Below are positions 37,039 through 49,110 of a DNA stretch of 60,000 nt, in pieces (position 1 is the first letter of the stretch; the number at the start of each line of letters is the position of its first letter). The stretch comes from Owenia fusiformis (taxonomy: Eukaryota > Annelida > Polychaeta > Sabellida > Oweniidae): contig CAIIXF020000001.1 of the NCBI GenBank assembly GCA_903813345.2, positions 61,585,885-61,645,884 of the forward strand, read 5' to 3'. The position numbers and the translations under genes are program-made. The notes below the pieces were generated by a model. It did no database searches, was not told where the DNA came from, and saw only the letters and a list, made by a program, of their open reading frames with translations.

Positions 37039-38688
37039 ATGTATGCCACATCAGGCCTTTTACTGCAGAACAAGCCTTCAATCCAAGAATAGGGGTAATA
37101 AAGGATGTAACATGTTTAAGTGATTTCCTATCAAAAGTCACAGTGACAATGAGTGATATAAGATTTGAAAAGCCAGATGCACTGTATGAAAAGAATCTAT
37201 ACTATTGAGGTCCTGAGGTTCAACTAGGTAAGGGTATTGGTTACCATTCATCAGCTGGCACCTGGCTGATTGAGTATGTTCAAAATTGCATTCAGTTTTG
37301 AACAAAATACCCAATTGCCCATCTGAGTCTGATGAATCAGAGCAAATGTGACATATAGGCATAAAGGAGGTGGAGGCAGGTATATAGAACAGCAATCTTT
37401 CTGCTTGTGCAGTTTTGGCATAAAACATCTCCTAATATATATTTGTCAAAGTATATGTTTTTCTATATATAATCATTTCCGTAGTGTTTACTGCATACAA
37501 TTGTGAAATATAGTATGTATGTACTGTATATACTACCCTTTGCATTCGTTTGACTTCACTTCTTAAAAGAGAGCTTCGTCTAGTTTAACTAGACTCTGCA
37601 CGCAGGGTGTGTATATACATATATGTACTATTACATATAGTATAATACCATGGGTGTTACCATGTATGGGGTGGGTATGGCAACTTTCTTTCCAACATTT
37701 TACCGAAACATTTATGTATACAGTCATTAAAATGAATTCTAACTTTATACTTTAAACTAGATTTAATTACTATGTTATTCTCCTGCATAAACAGGAGTAT
37801 ACTTTAAATGTTCCGATGGTAAAGATAAAATATTTGTGTTTTGAGAATAGGATATTGCTCATTTTCCCTTTAAATGGCTTTCTATTGGCCAAAATTGTCT
37901 CAATCTCATCAATATTAAAAGTAATGTTTGCATACTTTTACATCAGCTGATTAATAGAAGAGGTTGATAATTCAGGGATTACCTGCAATTACCTGGCATT
38001 AGGTATCACATATTAGCAGTTTAGATGTACATGTATTATTCTATGGTTTCGTGATTTTTGTTCAATGAGTCTAGTCCCAAGATTTAACATTTCAGTGGTT
38101 TAGCCACAATTGAAGTGATTTATGTCAAGGGAGAGTAGATTAGTGTTTCATGAGATTATATTAGCCCAGTTGTCACTTTGTGGTGGATTGATGTTTGATG
38201 AAGAATTGCCATGTCAAGAAAGAATCAGCGATTCCTGTAACATTTATATAATGTCCCTGTACATTCATAAGATCTTTAGAAGATCACATCTTTCTGATCT
38301 ATCATTAAATGTTTGGAGGAGTTTAAGCATGCACATATGTACTTTCTAACATCATGGAAAGCGCATCTCTAAATAAAGACTAATTGGAATAATTTTGTTT
38401 ATATTCATATTATAATCGCATTCAGCCTTCTGGTCATTTTTTTACAGAAACAAACCCATTTATGTGACCTTATGTGAATGATTGAAAATGAACGTGTCTT
38501 CAGCTTAGCATTTGGAATATCATGAAATTAGGATGTTTTCAAGAAATAAAATCATAGGGTTGGTAAAATTTTAATTTTCCTCCAAGATACAAAATGGAAG
38601 GTTGAACACTATTGATTGAGTAATTAACTAATGGTTCTGTTATCCCATATTGTCTTGCTTCATTGATTCAATTAAAACAAACCATATA
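37039..38688. other. Intron-like sequence, nothing recognised
   Basis: No gene or bounded element seen. The 96-residue minus-strand frame at 37138-37428 shows no recognisable domain and no splice support. Confidence 0.4.
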
Positions 38689-41600
38689 GTGCAGTCAGAA
38701 TGTGGGTTTCGGCGTGCGTTCAGAGGGATTTTATGAGACATAATTTTTCATGTTACTACTATGATTATAAATATTTTTATGGATTATTAGATCTTAGTTT
38801 TTCAGCTTTTAGATTTTGTGGCCATTTAACCCCCCATGGACTAAAATTTGGACCCCTACTATAAAATTGGGCAAGAACTCAAAAAATACTCAGTGGAATG
38901 TTTCCAAATTACTAAGTTATATTGGTATAGGCTAATTGAATATATGATAAAAATTTCATGTCACATGGTTAAGTGGTTGCCATGGAAATGGATAAAACAT
39001 GCCCTTCGGGTGTCAATTTTCAGGCCAATTTTTCAGGACTGACAGAGTCATTTCATGCATATTTTGTCACCAATGTGTTAGGAAGGGTTAAAATGTTAAT
39101 AGAAAACTTCTATAATATATTAGCAACAATTGTATGTAAAGATCAGTCCACAAAACCTCAGATTTTGGCCTTGTATTGGTCCATGACTTATACAGGGGTC
39201 TATTTCATAGACTCGAGCTCCCACATTGGATGGATGCTATAACTTTTGAAATAATGGAGATACAGGTCTCATTTTTTCAGATCTTCATAAATGGTTAGTT
39301 TTAAGTATTTTAATATACTTTGGGAGCTGACATGTGATTGGTTGCCATGGTAACCAGGGTTTTAGGGAAATTCTGACCCCAACATTGGATGGATGCTATA
39401 ACTTTTGAAATAAGGGAGATACATGTCTCATTATTTCAGATCTTAGACAATGATTGATTATTAATACTAAATTAGACTTTGGGAGCTGAAATTTGATTGG
39501 TTACCATGGTAACTAGTTTTTATTGAAATTTGGACCTCCTCAATTGATAAATGCTTTAACGTTTGAATTTAAGCAGATACAGATATCATCATTTCAGGTC
39601 TTAAAAATTAATTAGGTTTGTGTATTGAATTAGACTTTGTAGCTTAGCATTTACTTGATTGCCATGGTAACCATGTTTCGTCGTCATGGTACCCTTAATT
39701 TTTTATTTCATTTTTACCTTCATTTGAGAATGGTCAATTCACAACATGTTATACCAAAACGCTCAAAATTATTATTTTGCTCTTAAATTCAGCAATTTAT
39801 GCTGTATGTCTGACAGTATAGCCTCATTCCATTCTACTAGTTCTCACACATATTCTGACTCCCAACTTGTTTTTACTCATCATTATCGTTTTTATCTTCC
39901 ACAATTACCTCTTAATTAAAAATATCAACAATTTCTATTGGAAAGAAGGATTCTTTTGACCATCCTTGTGTAAAAGATTTGTCAGGGAATTCACAGTTCA
40001 TTCATGCAGTGTTGGGCATAATGGTAGAGCTGGGTTTAGGCTGGTGGGAATGTGTCCATACATAGGTTTGATAATTTACCCTCTTCAAATGTGAAAGAAA
40101 ATGTCAACACTTTCATAAGTGAGGGCAGCACTGTTCTGTTTTGTTCTGTATCTCATGGGAAACAGCTCATCTTGTAATCTATTAGTGGCAGTTATTTTTC
40201 TATTTCTGCTGTATTTTTGCAGGTGAACAATTCAACTTTCGATTTTATGGTAGCGGGAATTCCTATATTGTTTCCTATAGAAGAAAACAACTTTAAGAAT
40301 TGTTTTTCTTCCGTTTCAGTTGATTTACTTTTCCTTTGTTCTGATCCAGTAAATGCATTGAAGGCTAATATGGCTTCATACAGGACTTGGTCCTAGGTTT
40401 GCAGCTACAGGGGTTGGGTTGAGCTTCTGACATCTAATGGGACATAGTTCACATTTGAGGTTCTTAAGGTTGTTTTCTTCATAATAGGAATCAATATAGA
40501 AATTTCTGACACAAAAAAATCCAAAGTTGAATTGTTCACCAGTAAATGTACAGCAGAATTACAAAAATATGTTTGTAACTTACATCAATAGATAACGATA
40601 TGAGCTGTTTCACATAAGATATTCTCCAAAGCAGAACAGTGCTGCCCTCACTTATGGAGGTTTTGACATTTCAACTCTTCCCATCTTTCAAGACTGGTCC
40701 TTCACTGCTTTCATTGCAACTAATATAATGCAATGAATTAAATGATGAACTCTTCCACCTTGTAATGATTGCTCATTATAACATTTGAAGAGGATGGATG
40801 ATAAAACTTATATTTGGAAGTGGAAACATTACCCCCCCCCCTCGTCTCCCATCGAGTTCACTGTATATAAACCTTGAGGGGATCCTCAGCTCAGGTGGGG
40901 TACTTATGACATTTGATATGGCAATGGACCCAAATTTTAGGATCTGGTATGAGAATGCTCTCCAAATTATGACTTGAGAGGTATGGCAATGGTCGGATTT
41001 GGAAATGGTTGTGAAAAATATGTTGCCCCTCACTTGTTTTACATGTATGGCATTGATCTAGTATATCCTTAATGTGAGGTTGTTTTTGGTTGTTTTCCTC
41101 AATGATCTGCCTTCTTCTCGAGGCATTAGAAATTTTGAATGGCCATGTTTTCATATCTGGATATTTGGTATGGCACTGGTCCTATATTTGGGCATTTGGT
41201 ATGGCTTTTGGGCATTATTTTGGTTGATATTGGAACACATTCAAATTTGACAAATTGGATGGGAACATATTGATATTTGAGGGTTCAGCCAAGGATACCA
41301 ACCACATTTTATATACAGTGAACCCACAGGGACCAGTCTAAACCCATTCTACCAAGTCCAATACTGCATGAATGGACTATATCCCCTGAGGATCCTTATC
41401 TCCAGAATGGTCAAAACAATCCTTCATTCCAACAGAAATTGATGTTAAGAGGAAATTGTGCTAAATGAAAACAGTAATGATGAGTACAAATGAACAAATT
41501 AGGAGTCAGAGCTTTTGTAAGAACTAGTCGTATGGAATAAGGCAATATTGTCAGACATACATGTATTGTTTACTAGTATTTGATATTTTATGAGCCAAAC

Positions 41601-42743
41601 AATGTTTGCATCTCTAGTATTATTGAGTCATGAGCATGTAAATCATATAAAATACAAAAAATCCCAAAATTAAGAATAAAATGGTAACTTTGAGCAACTT
41701 GGTATTTTAGAATAAAGGTGAATCTGAAAACGAAAACAGCAGTTACCATGACAATGAAACATAGTTACCATGGCAGACAAATAAATCCTAGCTTCCAAAG
41801 TCTAATACAATACACACATATTATTATTATCTTACATCCGAAAAGATTATATCTTATCTGGCTGTATTTAAGAGTTATAGTGTTCATCAATTGTGGAGGT
41901 CTGAATTTCAACAAAACCCTGGTTTCCATGGTAACCAATCAAATTTCAGCTCCCAGTCTAAATCAATACTTTAAATCCATCATTGTCAAAAATCTGAAAA
42001 AATGAGACATGAATCTCCCTTATTTCAAAAGTTATAACATCCATTCAATGTCGGGGTCAGGATTTCCTTAAAACCCTGGTTACCATGGCAACCAATCATA
42101 TACCAGCTCCAAACTTATATCAAAATACTTAAAACCAACCATTTATGAAGATCTGAAAAAATGAGACCTGTATCACCCTTATTTCAAAAGTTATAGCATC
42201 CATCCAATGTGGGAGCTCGAGTCTATGAAATAGACCCCTGTATAAGTCATGGACCAATAAAAGGCCAAAATCTGAGGTTTTGTGGACTGATCTTTACATA
42301 CAATTGTTGCTAATATATTATAGAAGTTTTCTATTTACATTTTAACCCTTCCTAACACATTGGGGACAAAATATGCATGAAATGACTCTGTCAGTCCTGA
42401 AAAATTGGCCTGAAAATTGACACCCGAAGGGCATGTTTCATCCATTTCCATGGCAACCACTTAACCATGTGACATGAAATTTTTATCGTATATTCAATTA
42501 GTCTATACCAATATAACTTAGTAATTTGGAAACATTCCACTGAGTATTTTTTGAGTTCTTGCCCAATTTTATAGTAGGGTCCAAATTTTCGCCCATGGGG
42601 GGTTAAATGGCCACAAAATCTAAAAGCTGAAAAACTAAGATCTAATAATTCATAAAAATATGTATAATCATAGTAGTAACATGAAAAATTATGTCTCATA
42701 AAATCCCTCTGAACGCACGCCGAAACCCACATTCTGACTGCAC
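38689..42743. mobile_element. 4.05-kb foldback (long inverted repeat) element
   Basis: The two halves are inverted copies along almost their whole length: 38689-40300 pairs with 40461-42743 around a loop of about 160 nt. Ends GTGCAGTCAGAATGTGGG match on both sides, with TA flanks (38687-38688, 42744-42745). The outer 500 bp are near-identical and similarity falls inward but remains traceable (for example AAAGTTGAATTGTTCACC at 40521-40538 against its complement near 40227). The right arm is longer because a second element is nested at 40856-41323. Each arm holds three to four diverged tandem units of about 160 bp, each with a CCATGG-centred palindrome. The matching 64 and 113 residue frames in the arms are mirror images and not genes. 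A TA target suggests a Tc1/mariner-related foldback; no transposase is present. Confidence 0.85.
40856..41323. mobile_element. Small inverted-repeat insertion nested in the foldback right arm
   Basis: Ends GTTCACTGTATATAAA (40856-40871) and its inverted copy (41308-41323) bound about 468 bp that has no counterpart in the left arm of the foldback, so it inserted later. The interior has several TTTGGTATGGC-type direct repeats. The TSD is unclear. A run of nine to ten C lies just outside at about 40832-40841. Confidence 0.6.
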
Positions 42744-42745
42744 TA

Positions 42746-43735
42746 ATAGATTGTTCTGTTATTCTAAGTGTTGGTTTGGATGGTATATGTCAAATGCTGT
42801 TACATATACTAATGGATTCACTAATGCATTAAGTGAAATTATAACCACATTATACAGAGATCTGGCATTTATTTTTCGTGGGATATTTCCAGTATTTCAG
42901 TTAACTGTTATGTACTTTATATGTACATCAATCCAAATTAAGTTTCAGATCCTGCTCATCCAATATTAGTTTTTCCTCTGACTTTCTGTCCTTTTTTGCA
43001 AGCATCTTTTGTTACTTCATATCCCACTTTTTCATCACATACATGCATTCATGTTTTTAAAAATGTGAGCACATTCTGTCTCATATCTGTCAGAGAAAGG
43101 TGAGTTTTCTGGTGGTATGGCCATTGGTATAGCTACCCATTGGGTTTGACCAATAAGGTAAAGCTTAGTTAAATAAAAACTGGAAAATAGCTGTAGAATT
43201 TGCTAGAAAGGTTTGCTGCTTTTATGTATTATATCAATTCATCTGCGGATGACTTTTCGTGTGCTTGAGTAATCAATCATGACATCGTGACCGTTGAGAA
43301 TTGTCGTAACATTGCGTACATGATCAGCCACTTCAGTTGTCGTGTTAATCTCAAATCTAATAAAAGAAAATGAAAAATGGGATTGTTGCTACGGTGTAAT
43401 AGAAAATAACTCAAAACATATAAACATCTAATCGAAATATTTTTGGATTAAGATGTTGAGATGTTAATTGAGCAATTTATCTTCTTTCAGTGAGCTTATT
43501 GTTCCCAACAGAGTGATACATAGCGTATACAAAATGTAAAGTAGATTGTTTTGAATCCTTAGTCTTTTATGTTACCTCCCCCTTCACAGTCCCTCCAGGT
43601 CTCTTCTATTCACCTAACCATATATAGGAGGAGATTCAAAGATTTAAGTGACTTGATTCAAATCTACATTATATATATGTAGAGTAGTCTTGCATGAAGT
43701 CCTCGTGTTGGCTTAATTCAAATCTAATAATCTCT
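42746..43735. other. Intron-like sequence, nothing recognised
   Basis: No gene or bounded repeat visible. Confidence 0.4.
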
Positions 43736-43740
43736 TACAT

Positions 43741-44154
43741 CAAATCCCTGTCCCACCCTCTTCCTTTTCCCTCCCTCTTCCCCCTCCCTCTTCCCTGTCC
43801 CTCCCTCTTCCCCCTCCCTCCCTCCCCTTCCCTCCCTCTTCCCTCTCCCTCCCCCTTCCCCCTCCCTCCCCTTCCCTCTCTCTCCCTCTTCCAACTCCCT
43901 CCCTCTTCCCCCTCCCCTCTCCCTCCCTCTTCCCTCTCCCTCCCTCTTCCCCCTCCCTCCCCTTCCCTCTCCCTCCCTCTTCCCTCTCTCTCCCCCTTCC
44001 CCCTCCCTCCACTTCCCTCTCTCTCCCTCTTCCAACTCCCTCCCTCTTCCCCCTCCCCTCTCCCTCCCTCTTCCTCCTCCCTCCCTCATCCCTCTTCATC
44101 CCTCTCTCCCATCCCTCCCTCTTCCCTCTCCATCCCTCTTCCCCCTCCCTCCCT
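43741..44154. repeat. Polypyrimidine (CCCTCCCTCTTCC)n tract
   Basis: About 410 bp of nearly pure C/T on the plus strand built from CCCTCCCTCTTCC-like words, with an internal duplication of roughly 130 bp. It is open in several frames on both strands (Pro/Ser/Leu- or Gly/Arg/Glu-rich), which is a composition effect and not coding. Such homopurine-homopyrimidine tracts can form triplex (H-DNA). Confidence 0.95.
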
Positions 44155-44208
44155 ACTTTATATCACCAACAGTCATCAGGAAATCAAGGGGGTGTGGGTA
44201 ATACAGAA

Positions 44209-44264
44209 GCTTTAAGCATGGGCTTTCAACCAGTCTAATCTAATTGAAAGCCCATGCTTTAAGC
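44209..44264 (+). repeat. Perfect 21-bp hairpin with 14-nt loop
   Basis: GCTTTAAGCATGGGCTTTCAA (44209-44229, 21 bases) is followed after 14 nt by its exact reverse complement (44244-44264). The stem is perfect. It could be a short foldback insertion or a small-RNA hairpin; the stem is short for a typical animal pre-miRNA. Confidence 0.8.
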
Positions 44265-45413
44265 AAGACTAATATTTATGTTTCCAATATCCTATCTTCA
44301 GAAGCATAGAGACTGTAAGAATATTGGAGGTCTTAGATTCCACTTTAGAATCTCATATTCCGCTCATATTCTACGTTAAGAGCAATGAAATAATCTTTAT
44401 TATTGTGATAAAATATGATGAAGGGTTACTGTAACCACTGGGTTGTAGGAGTCTGAGAGTTTTCACATTTCTGAGTCTTTTAAAATATGGAGCTGCCCAG
44501 TTTATGTTAAAATATAATATCACCTTTTTATTTGTCTTTTATATATAAATCAACAATTCTTATTGTAGATTTGACTTAACATTACACCATTCTATACTTA
44601 TTTTTCACAGCTGTTATGATAACAACCAATGATCTGATTTTATAGAAATTGATGTGATATTTTCCTGAGATCATTCATCAGACATGACAGTCATTTGTTT
44701 CACCTCTTTGTGAATTTGATTTGATTTGTTTCACCTCTTTGTGTTCTTCACAATACAGTACCATCAACTCATTGATAAAAATGATATCAATCAATCTGGT
44801 ATTCTATGTTTGCTTATTCAATATGTCATTTCAGCATTTTCAAAATAAACAAAGAATAATAACATTTCTAACATTAGAATTAATATCAGATCCCCAAACC
44901 GTGTTAGCCAGTTGTTGATTTAAGGAGCTGTGTCAAGATGTGGATATTTTTGGATAAGTAATTTAATGAATAACTAGACCCCTATCCCCCTATACTACCC
45001 CTATACTAATGTAATCTCTTGATTGATGACAGGAGTACAATATTATCAGTACACCCACATGTTTTTTCAATTATCTAAATTGTTTTTACCCCTAATAATA
45101 CAAAATAACATTTTTACCATATTGACATTAAACTCGCAGTCAACTTACCCCCTTATTTATATTTTGGGAAGTATTACAAATGGCTCTCAGGGGGGTTTTG
45201 GATTTGCACACAATAAGGGAATTACATTCAATGTCAGACTTTGAGATGTTATTATGAAATCTGAGCTAGATTGATAACTCATGATCCTGATGCGATTTGC
45301 ATACAAATACACATTTAAAGGGTGACGCATATCGTTTAGCAAATCGAACGCTCGTTTCTGGTGTTGCTCACCGTTTAGTATAAAAGGCCCGATCCCGGAA
45401 TAATACTCAAGGG
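44265..45413. other. Flank of the LINE insertion, nothing recognised
   Basis: AT-rich sequence without a gene. A TTTAAAGGGTGACGC segment at 45315-45329 resembles a TTAA-type transposon end, but no partner was found. Confidence 0.35.
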
Positions 45414-45738
45414 TTTTATTTATTTATTTATTTAGAAAAAATGTATATACAATAATAATACATGACTAATACTGACACCAAATGGCATATAAAAGTATAA
45501 TGTCAAGTATCAAAAAAAAAGTATCACTAGCAAATATAAAAAATATATATATATAGTCTAACTAGTTTACAAGGGTATATAGGTATATGAGTTTCATCTA
45601 TACAAGTATTTACATGATATAACATAGTACAATGCATACACTAAGCATGTATGTACGTTGTGTTTAAATGATGTGCCATGACTATTGTAATATACAATGC
45701 GTGGATAGTAAATAAAGATGTTTAATAAGACAGATTTT

Positions 45739-48700
45739 TTATAAGTAGCTTGACAAGAGGTCAGATTTGTAGGCCTTTTTAAAGGAGATTATAGATTTTG
45801 ACATTTTTGTGGAATTTTTAAGAGAATTCCATAGTGAAGGCCCATTACGTTTTATGGAAAATTTGTTCGCATGTTCAATATGGAAGTTGTCACATTGGCG
45901 GGTATTATAACTATGTGTATCACAGTTTATTTGGAAATTTGTATCGAGTAGAGAATTTAGTATTTGGTCACCATCTTTTACTTGGTACATGAAAATTGCT
46001 GTATTCAGCTTATTTATATCATATATATTCAGAAGATTAAGTTCTTTGAATAATGGAGCTGTATGATCAAGGTATTTTTTTCCTAAAACAATGCGAACAA
46101 ATCGTTTTTGAATCATGTGAATTTTATTAAGATAAGATTTGTAGTTGTTACCCCAAATAATATTGCAGTAATTGAGTTGAGAGTGAATAAGAGAGTAGTA
46201 TATACTGAGCAAAGCACTTTTTGTTAAAAGATTATGGACTCCATACAAGACCCCAATGCACTGAGAAATCTTTTTTTCTAAGTTTTTGATATGCTCTTTG
46301 AAAGTTAAATTGGCATCAATAGCTATTCCTAAGAAAGATATAGTGATGTCTTGCTTGAGTTTGGTGTCATTTATTTTGAGAAAATGATTGTTAGAAGTTT
46401 TACCTGGTCCAAAGAGAATCCATTTAGTTTTGTCAATGTTTAAAGAAAGTTTATTGGCATTGATCCAGTCACTGAGCTTTGAAAGTTCTTCATTTGCGGT
46501 GTCAAATAGAGTGGGTAAATCTTTGTGAGAGGCCAAGAGATTGGTATCATCAGCAAATAGTATGAATTCAAAGAAATCAGAGGATTTGTAGATGTCATTT
46601 ATGTAAAGAAGAAATAAAATAGGACCAAGCACTGAACCTTGAGGGACACCATGAGATAATGAGGTTTGTTTCGATTTACAGCCATTAGAAATAACAGTCT
46701 GAAGACGTTGAGTTAAGTAACTTTGAAACCAAGAAAGGGTAACACCGCGCATTCCGTAGTGTGAGAGTTTATCTAATAATATATTATGATCAATAGTGTC
46801 AAATGCTTTTGAGAAGTCTAATGATATCCCTAGTGAAGGAATTTTGCTTTCATTTGCACATCTTATCTTTTCAATAAAAGTTAGAAGTGGCATGTATGTA
46901 GACTTTTTCTTCTGGAAACCAAATTGGTTTTTATAAAGTATTTCAAATTTGTTTAGAAAGCTTACAAGGCGAGAGTGTACGCATCTCTCGAGTAATTTTG
47001 AAAATACGGATAACACTGAAATGGGCCTGTAATTTGAAAAGAGCTGAGTATCTCCCTTTTTGAAAATTGGTGTGACTTTTCCTACTTTTAATTGATTGGG
47101 AAATGTTCCAGTTGATAGTGAGAGATTGAAGATATATAGTAGTGGCCTGACGAGATAAGCACCAACAGATTTTATTATATCAGCCTTGAACCCATCAAGG
47201 CCTGGCGCGGCTGTATTTTTTAAGGCTGTTATTTCCGTTGATAGCTCGCTTTCTGTTACCGGGCTGAAAAATAAGGATGAAGAGACTTGTTTAATCTTCT
47301 TGAGATGCTCTTTAAAGGATGAATTAGATGTGGGGATTTTATCTGCCAATGATTTACCAATATTGGCAAAATAATTATTGAAACCATTTGATATTTTTGA
47401 ACTATCATTACTGAGGACCCCGTTAATAAGCATAGGGACAGTTGATGTTTTTTTGAACTTTGAGCGCCCCAACACTTGATTTATTAGTTGCCATGTTTTT
47501 TTCATGTTTCCACTCACCATTGCAAATTTGTTTTCAAAGTGCATTTGTTTGGCATATCTAATAATATGCTTGAGCTTATGACTGAATGATTTGTAGATTT
47601 TCTTATTATGTTCATTGGGGTATTGGATGAATTTTTTGTATAAATTATTCTTACGTTTCGCTGATGTCAGTATTGCAGTTGAAAGCCATGGGCGTGAGGG
47701 GTCAAAGTAATATGAAGATTTGAATGTTTTTATAGGAAAACATTGATTGAATATGATTGAAAGTTCTTTATCAAAATTGGAATAAGCTTCATTTACATCG
47801 TTAGTATTTTCAATATTATGCCATATCATAGTTTTGACTTGTTCTTTGAAGCTTGATTTATTGGTGTTATTAAATTGCCTGAATGAAACTGTGGACGTTT
47901 TAATTTTTTGGGCTTGCATTTCAGTAAGGGCGTATATTGGAAAGTGATCAGATATGTCTTCAAGAATAATACCTGCTCTAGAAATACTTGGAGCATTTGT
48001 AAATATATTGTCAATTAGAGTCGCAGTGTTTCTGGTTATTCTGGTTGGTCTATAGATAAGTGGTATAAGGTTATGTGAGTAAAATAGATTTAAAAAATCC
48101 TGAGTAGCATGGTTGCTTTCTGCTTTTAAAAGGTCACAATTAAAATCACCAAGAATATACACTGTTTTTTTTTCCTTGGAGATAGTATCAAGAAGTGCTT
48201 GAAGATCAGTATTGAATTCCTCTTGATTAGTGTTAGGAGGTTTATATATAATTGAGATTAGGATGTTTTTATTTTTTGAGTTGGTAAGCTGGATGGTCAG
48301 GGATTCACATGAGTCGTGGTTGATCTGAAGATCATCACGTCTAACATATTCTACGGCTTTGTTGATGAAAAGGCCGACACCTCCTCCAGTTTTGATCTTT
48401 CTACTATTAAATTCAGAATTATAATTCATGAGGGTTGCTTGACATTCGGTATGGCTCTTCAGCCAAGTTTCAGTACATCCAATTATTGAGAATGATTTAG
48501 TTAAGAGACTGAGCATTGTTTCTAGTTTTTGTTGATTGGCAGAGAAACTACGAATATTTAAGTTTAGGAGACTAAGACCATTCTTAGGTGAAGAATTGAG
48601 AACTTCACTTAATTGATTGGGGGAGTGGTAGTTACAATGCTGTACAAGGTTATCAGTGATACCTCTGATTGATTCACTGCTGTTGTCAGCAGCATCGTTA

Positions 48701-48891
48701 AATGAAATTGGATCAAAGAGTAAATCTTCAAAAGTAGAAGCACTTGGACCATAAGGTGCTATAGATAGGAAATCGCTATCATGAACATTATAAAATGGTA
48801 GAGTAGTACAATAGCATGGCGCATCATTCACTTCGAGTGAAGAATAATTCATTTGCTTGATAATTTGATTGATAAAAATAGAATATAACAA
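45739..48891 (-). CDS. LINE ORF2: endonuclease and reverse transcriptase
   Basis: This 1,050-residue protein nicks target DNA and reverse-transcribes the element RNA at the nick. The N-terminal apurinic-type endonuclease (about 107-320) shows 'LNLNIRS' (109-115), 'TETW' (140-143), 'GDFN' (248-251) and 'SDH' (314-316), the expected Asn, Glu, Asp and His catalytic blocks. The reverse transcriptase (about 590-850) shows 'NYRPIS' (620-625), 'DFSKAFDTIDH' (692-702), 'HGVPQGSVLGP' (747-757) and the catalytic 'FADD' (779-782). The C-terminus ends with the 'SYNTR' (994) and 'GPSLWNSL' (1017-1024) blocks frequent in CR1/L2/jockey-like elements. All key residues are present and there is no frameshift. 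The first Met is used here; Met14 is an alternative start. Confidence 0.93.
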   Translation of the reverse strand: MLYSIFINQIIKQMNYSSLEVNDAPCYCTTLPFYNVHDSDFLSIAPYGPSASTFEDLLFDPISFNDAADNSSESIRGITDNLVQHCNYHSPNQLSEVLNSSPKNGLSLLNLNIRSFSANQQKLETMLSLLTKSFSIIGCTETWLKSHTECQATLMNYNSEFNSRKIKTGGGVGLFINKAVEYVRRDDLQINHDSCESLTIQLTNSKNKNILISIIYKPPNTNQEEFNTDLQALLDTISKEKKTVYILGDFNCDLLKAESNHATQDFLNLFYSHNLIPLIYRPTRITRNTATLIDNIFTNAPSISRAGIILEDISDHFPIYALTEMQAQKIKTSTVSFRQFNNTNKSSFKEQVKTMIWHNIENTNDVNEAYSNFDKELSIIFNQCFPIKTFKSSYYFDPSRPWLSTAILTSAKRKNNLYKKFIQYPNEHNKKIYKSFSHKLKHIIRYAKQMHFENKFAMVSGNMKKTWQLINQVLGRSKFKKTSTVPMLINGVLSNDSSKISNGFNNYFANIGKSLADKIPTSNSSFKEHLKKIKQVSSSLFFSPVTESELSTEITALKNTAAPGLDGFKADIIKSVGAYLVRPLLYIFNLSLSTGTFPNQLKVGKVTPIFKKGDTQLFSNYRPISVLSVFSKLLERCVHSRLVSFLNKFEILYKNQFGFQKKKSTYMPLLTFIEKIRCANESKIPSLGISLDFSKAFDTIDHNILLDKLSHYGMRGVTLSWFQSYLTQRLQTVISNGCKSKQTSLSHGVPQGSVLGPILFLLYINDIYKSSDFFEFILFADDTNLLASHKDLPTLFDTANEELSKLSDWINANKLSLNIDKTKWILFGPGKTSNNHFLKINDTKLKQDITISFLGIAIDANLTFKEHIKNLEKKISQCIGVLYGVHNLLTKSALLSIYYSLIHSQLNYCNIIWGNNYKSYLNKIHMIQKRFVRIVLGKKYLDHTAPLFKELNLLNIYDINKLNTAIFMYQVKDGDQILNSLLDTNFQINCDTHSYNTRQCDNFHIEHANKFSIKRNGPSLWNSLKNSTKMSKSIISFKKAYKSDLLSSYL

Positions 48892-49110
48892 TGATAATAA
48901 TGATAGATGTTAAGGTCCAATAATAAAATTCCTAGAAAATTGATAACGCAATGCCTATGATTGAAAGCAAATCAAGTATAGGCTGATCGTAAAAAAAACA
49001 CAAAAAAAAAACTGGTTCCTGCAGGTGATTTCAGGAGTACTAGTAAATTACAAATGCACAGAACTTATTCTGTAAAAAGCTATGTGAACTATGGACACAT
49101 TCGAGAAATT

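Noticed and set aside
38848-42732. Related 64- and 113-residue frames on opposite strands
   Set aside because: Both come from the two arms of the foldback element; no evidence of selection on the protein.
43694-44215. 173-codon Pro/Ser/Leu frame and two Gly/Arg/Glu frames on the other strand
   Set aside because: Produced by the polypyrimidine composition; no domain or splice context.
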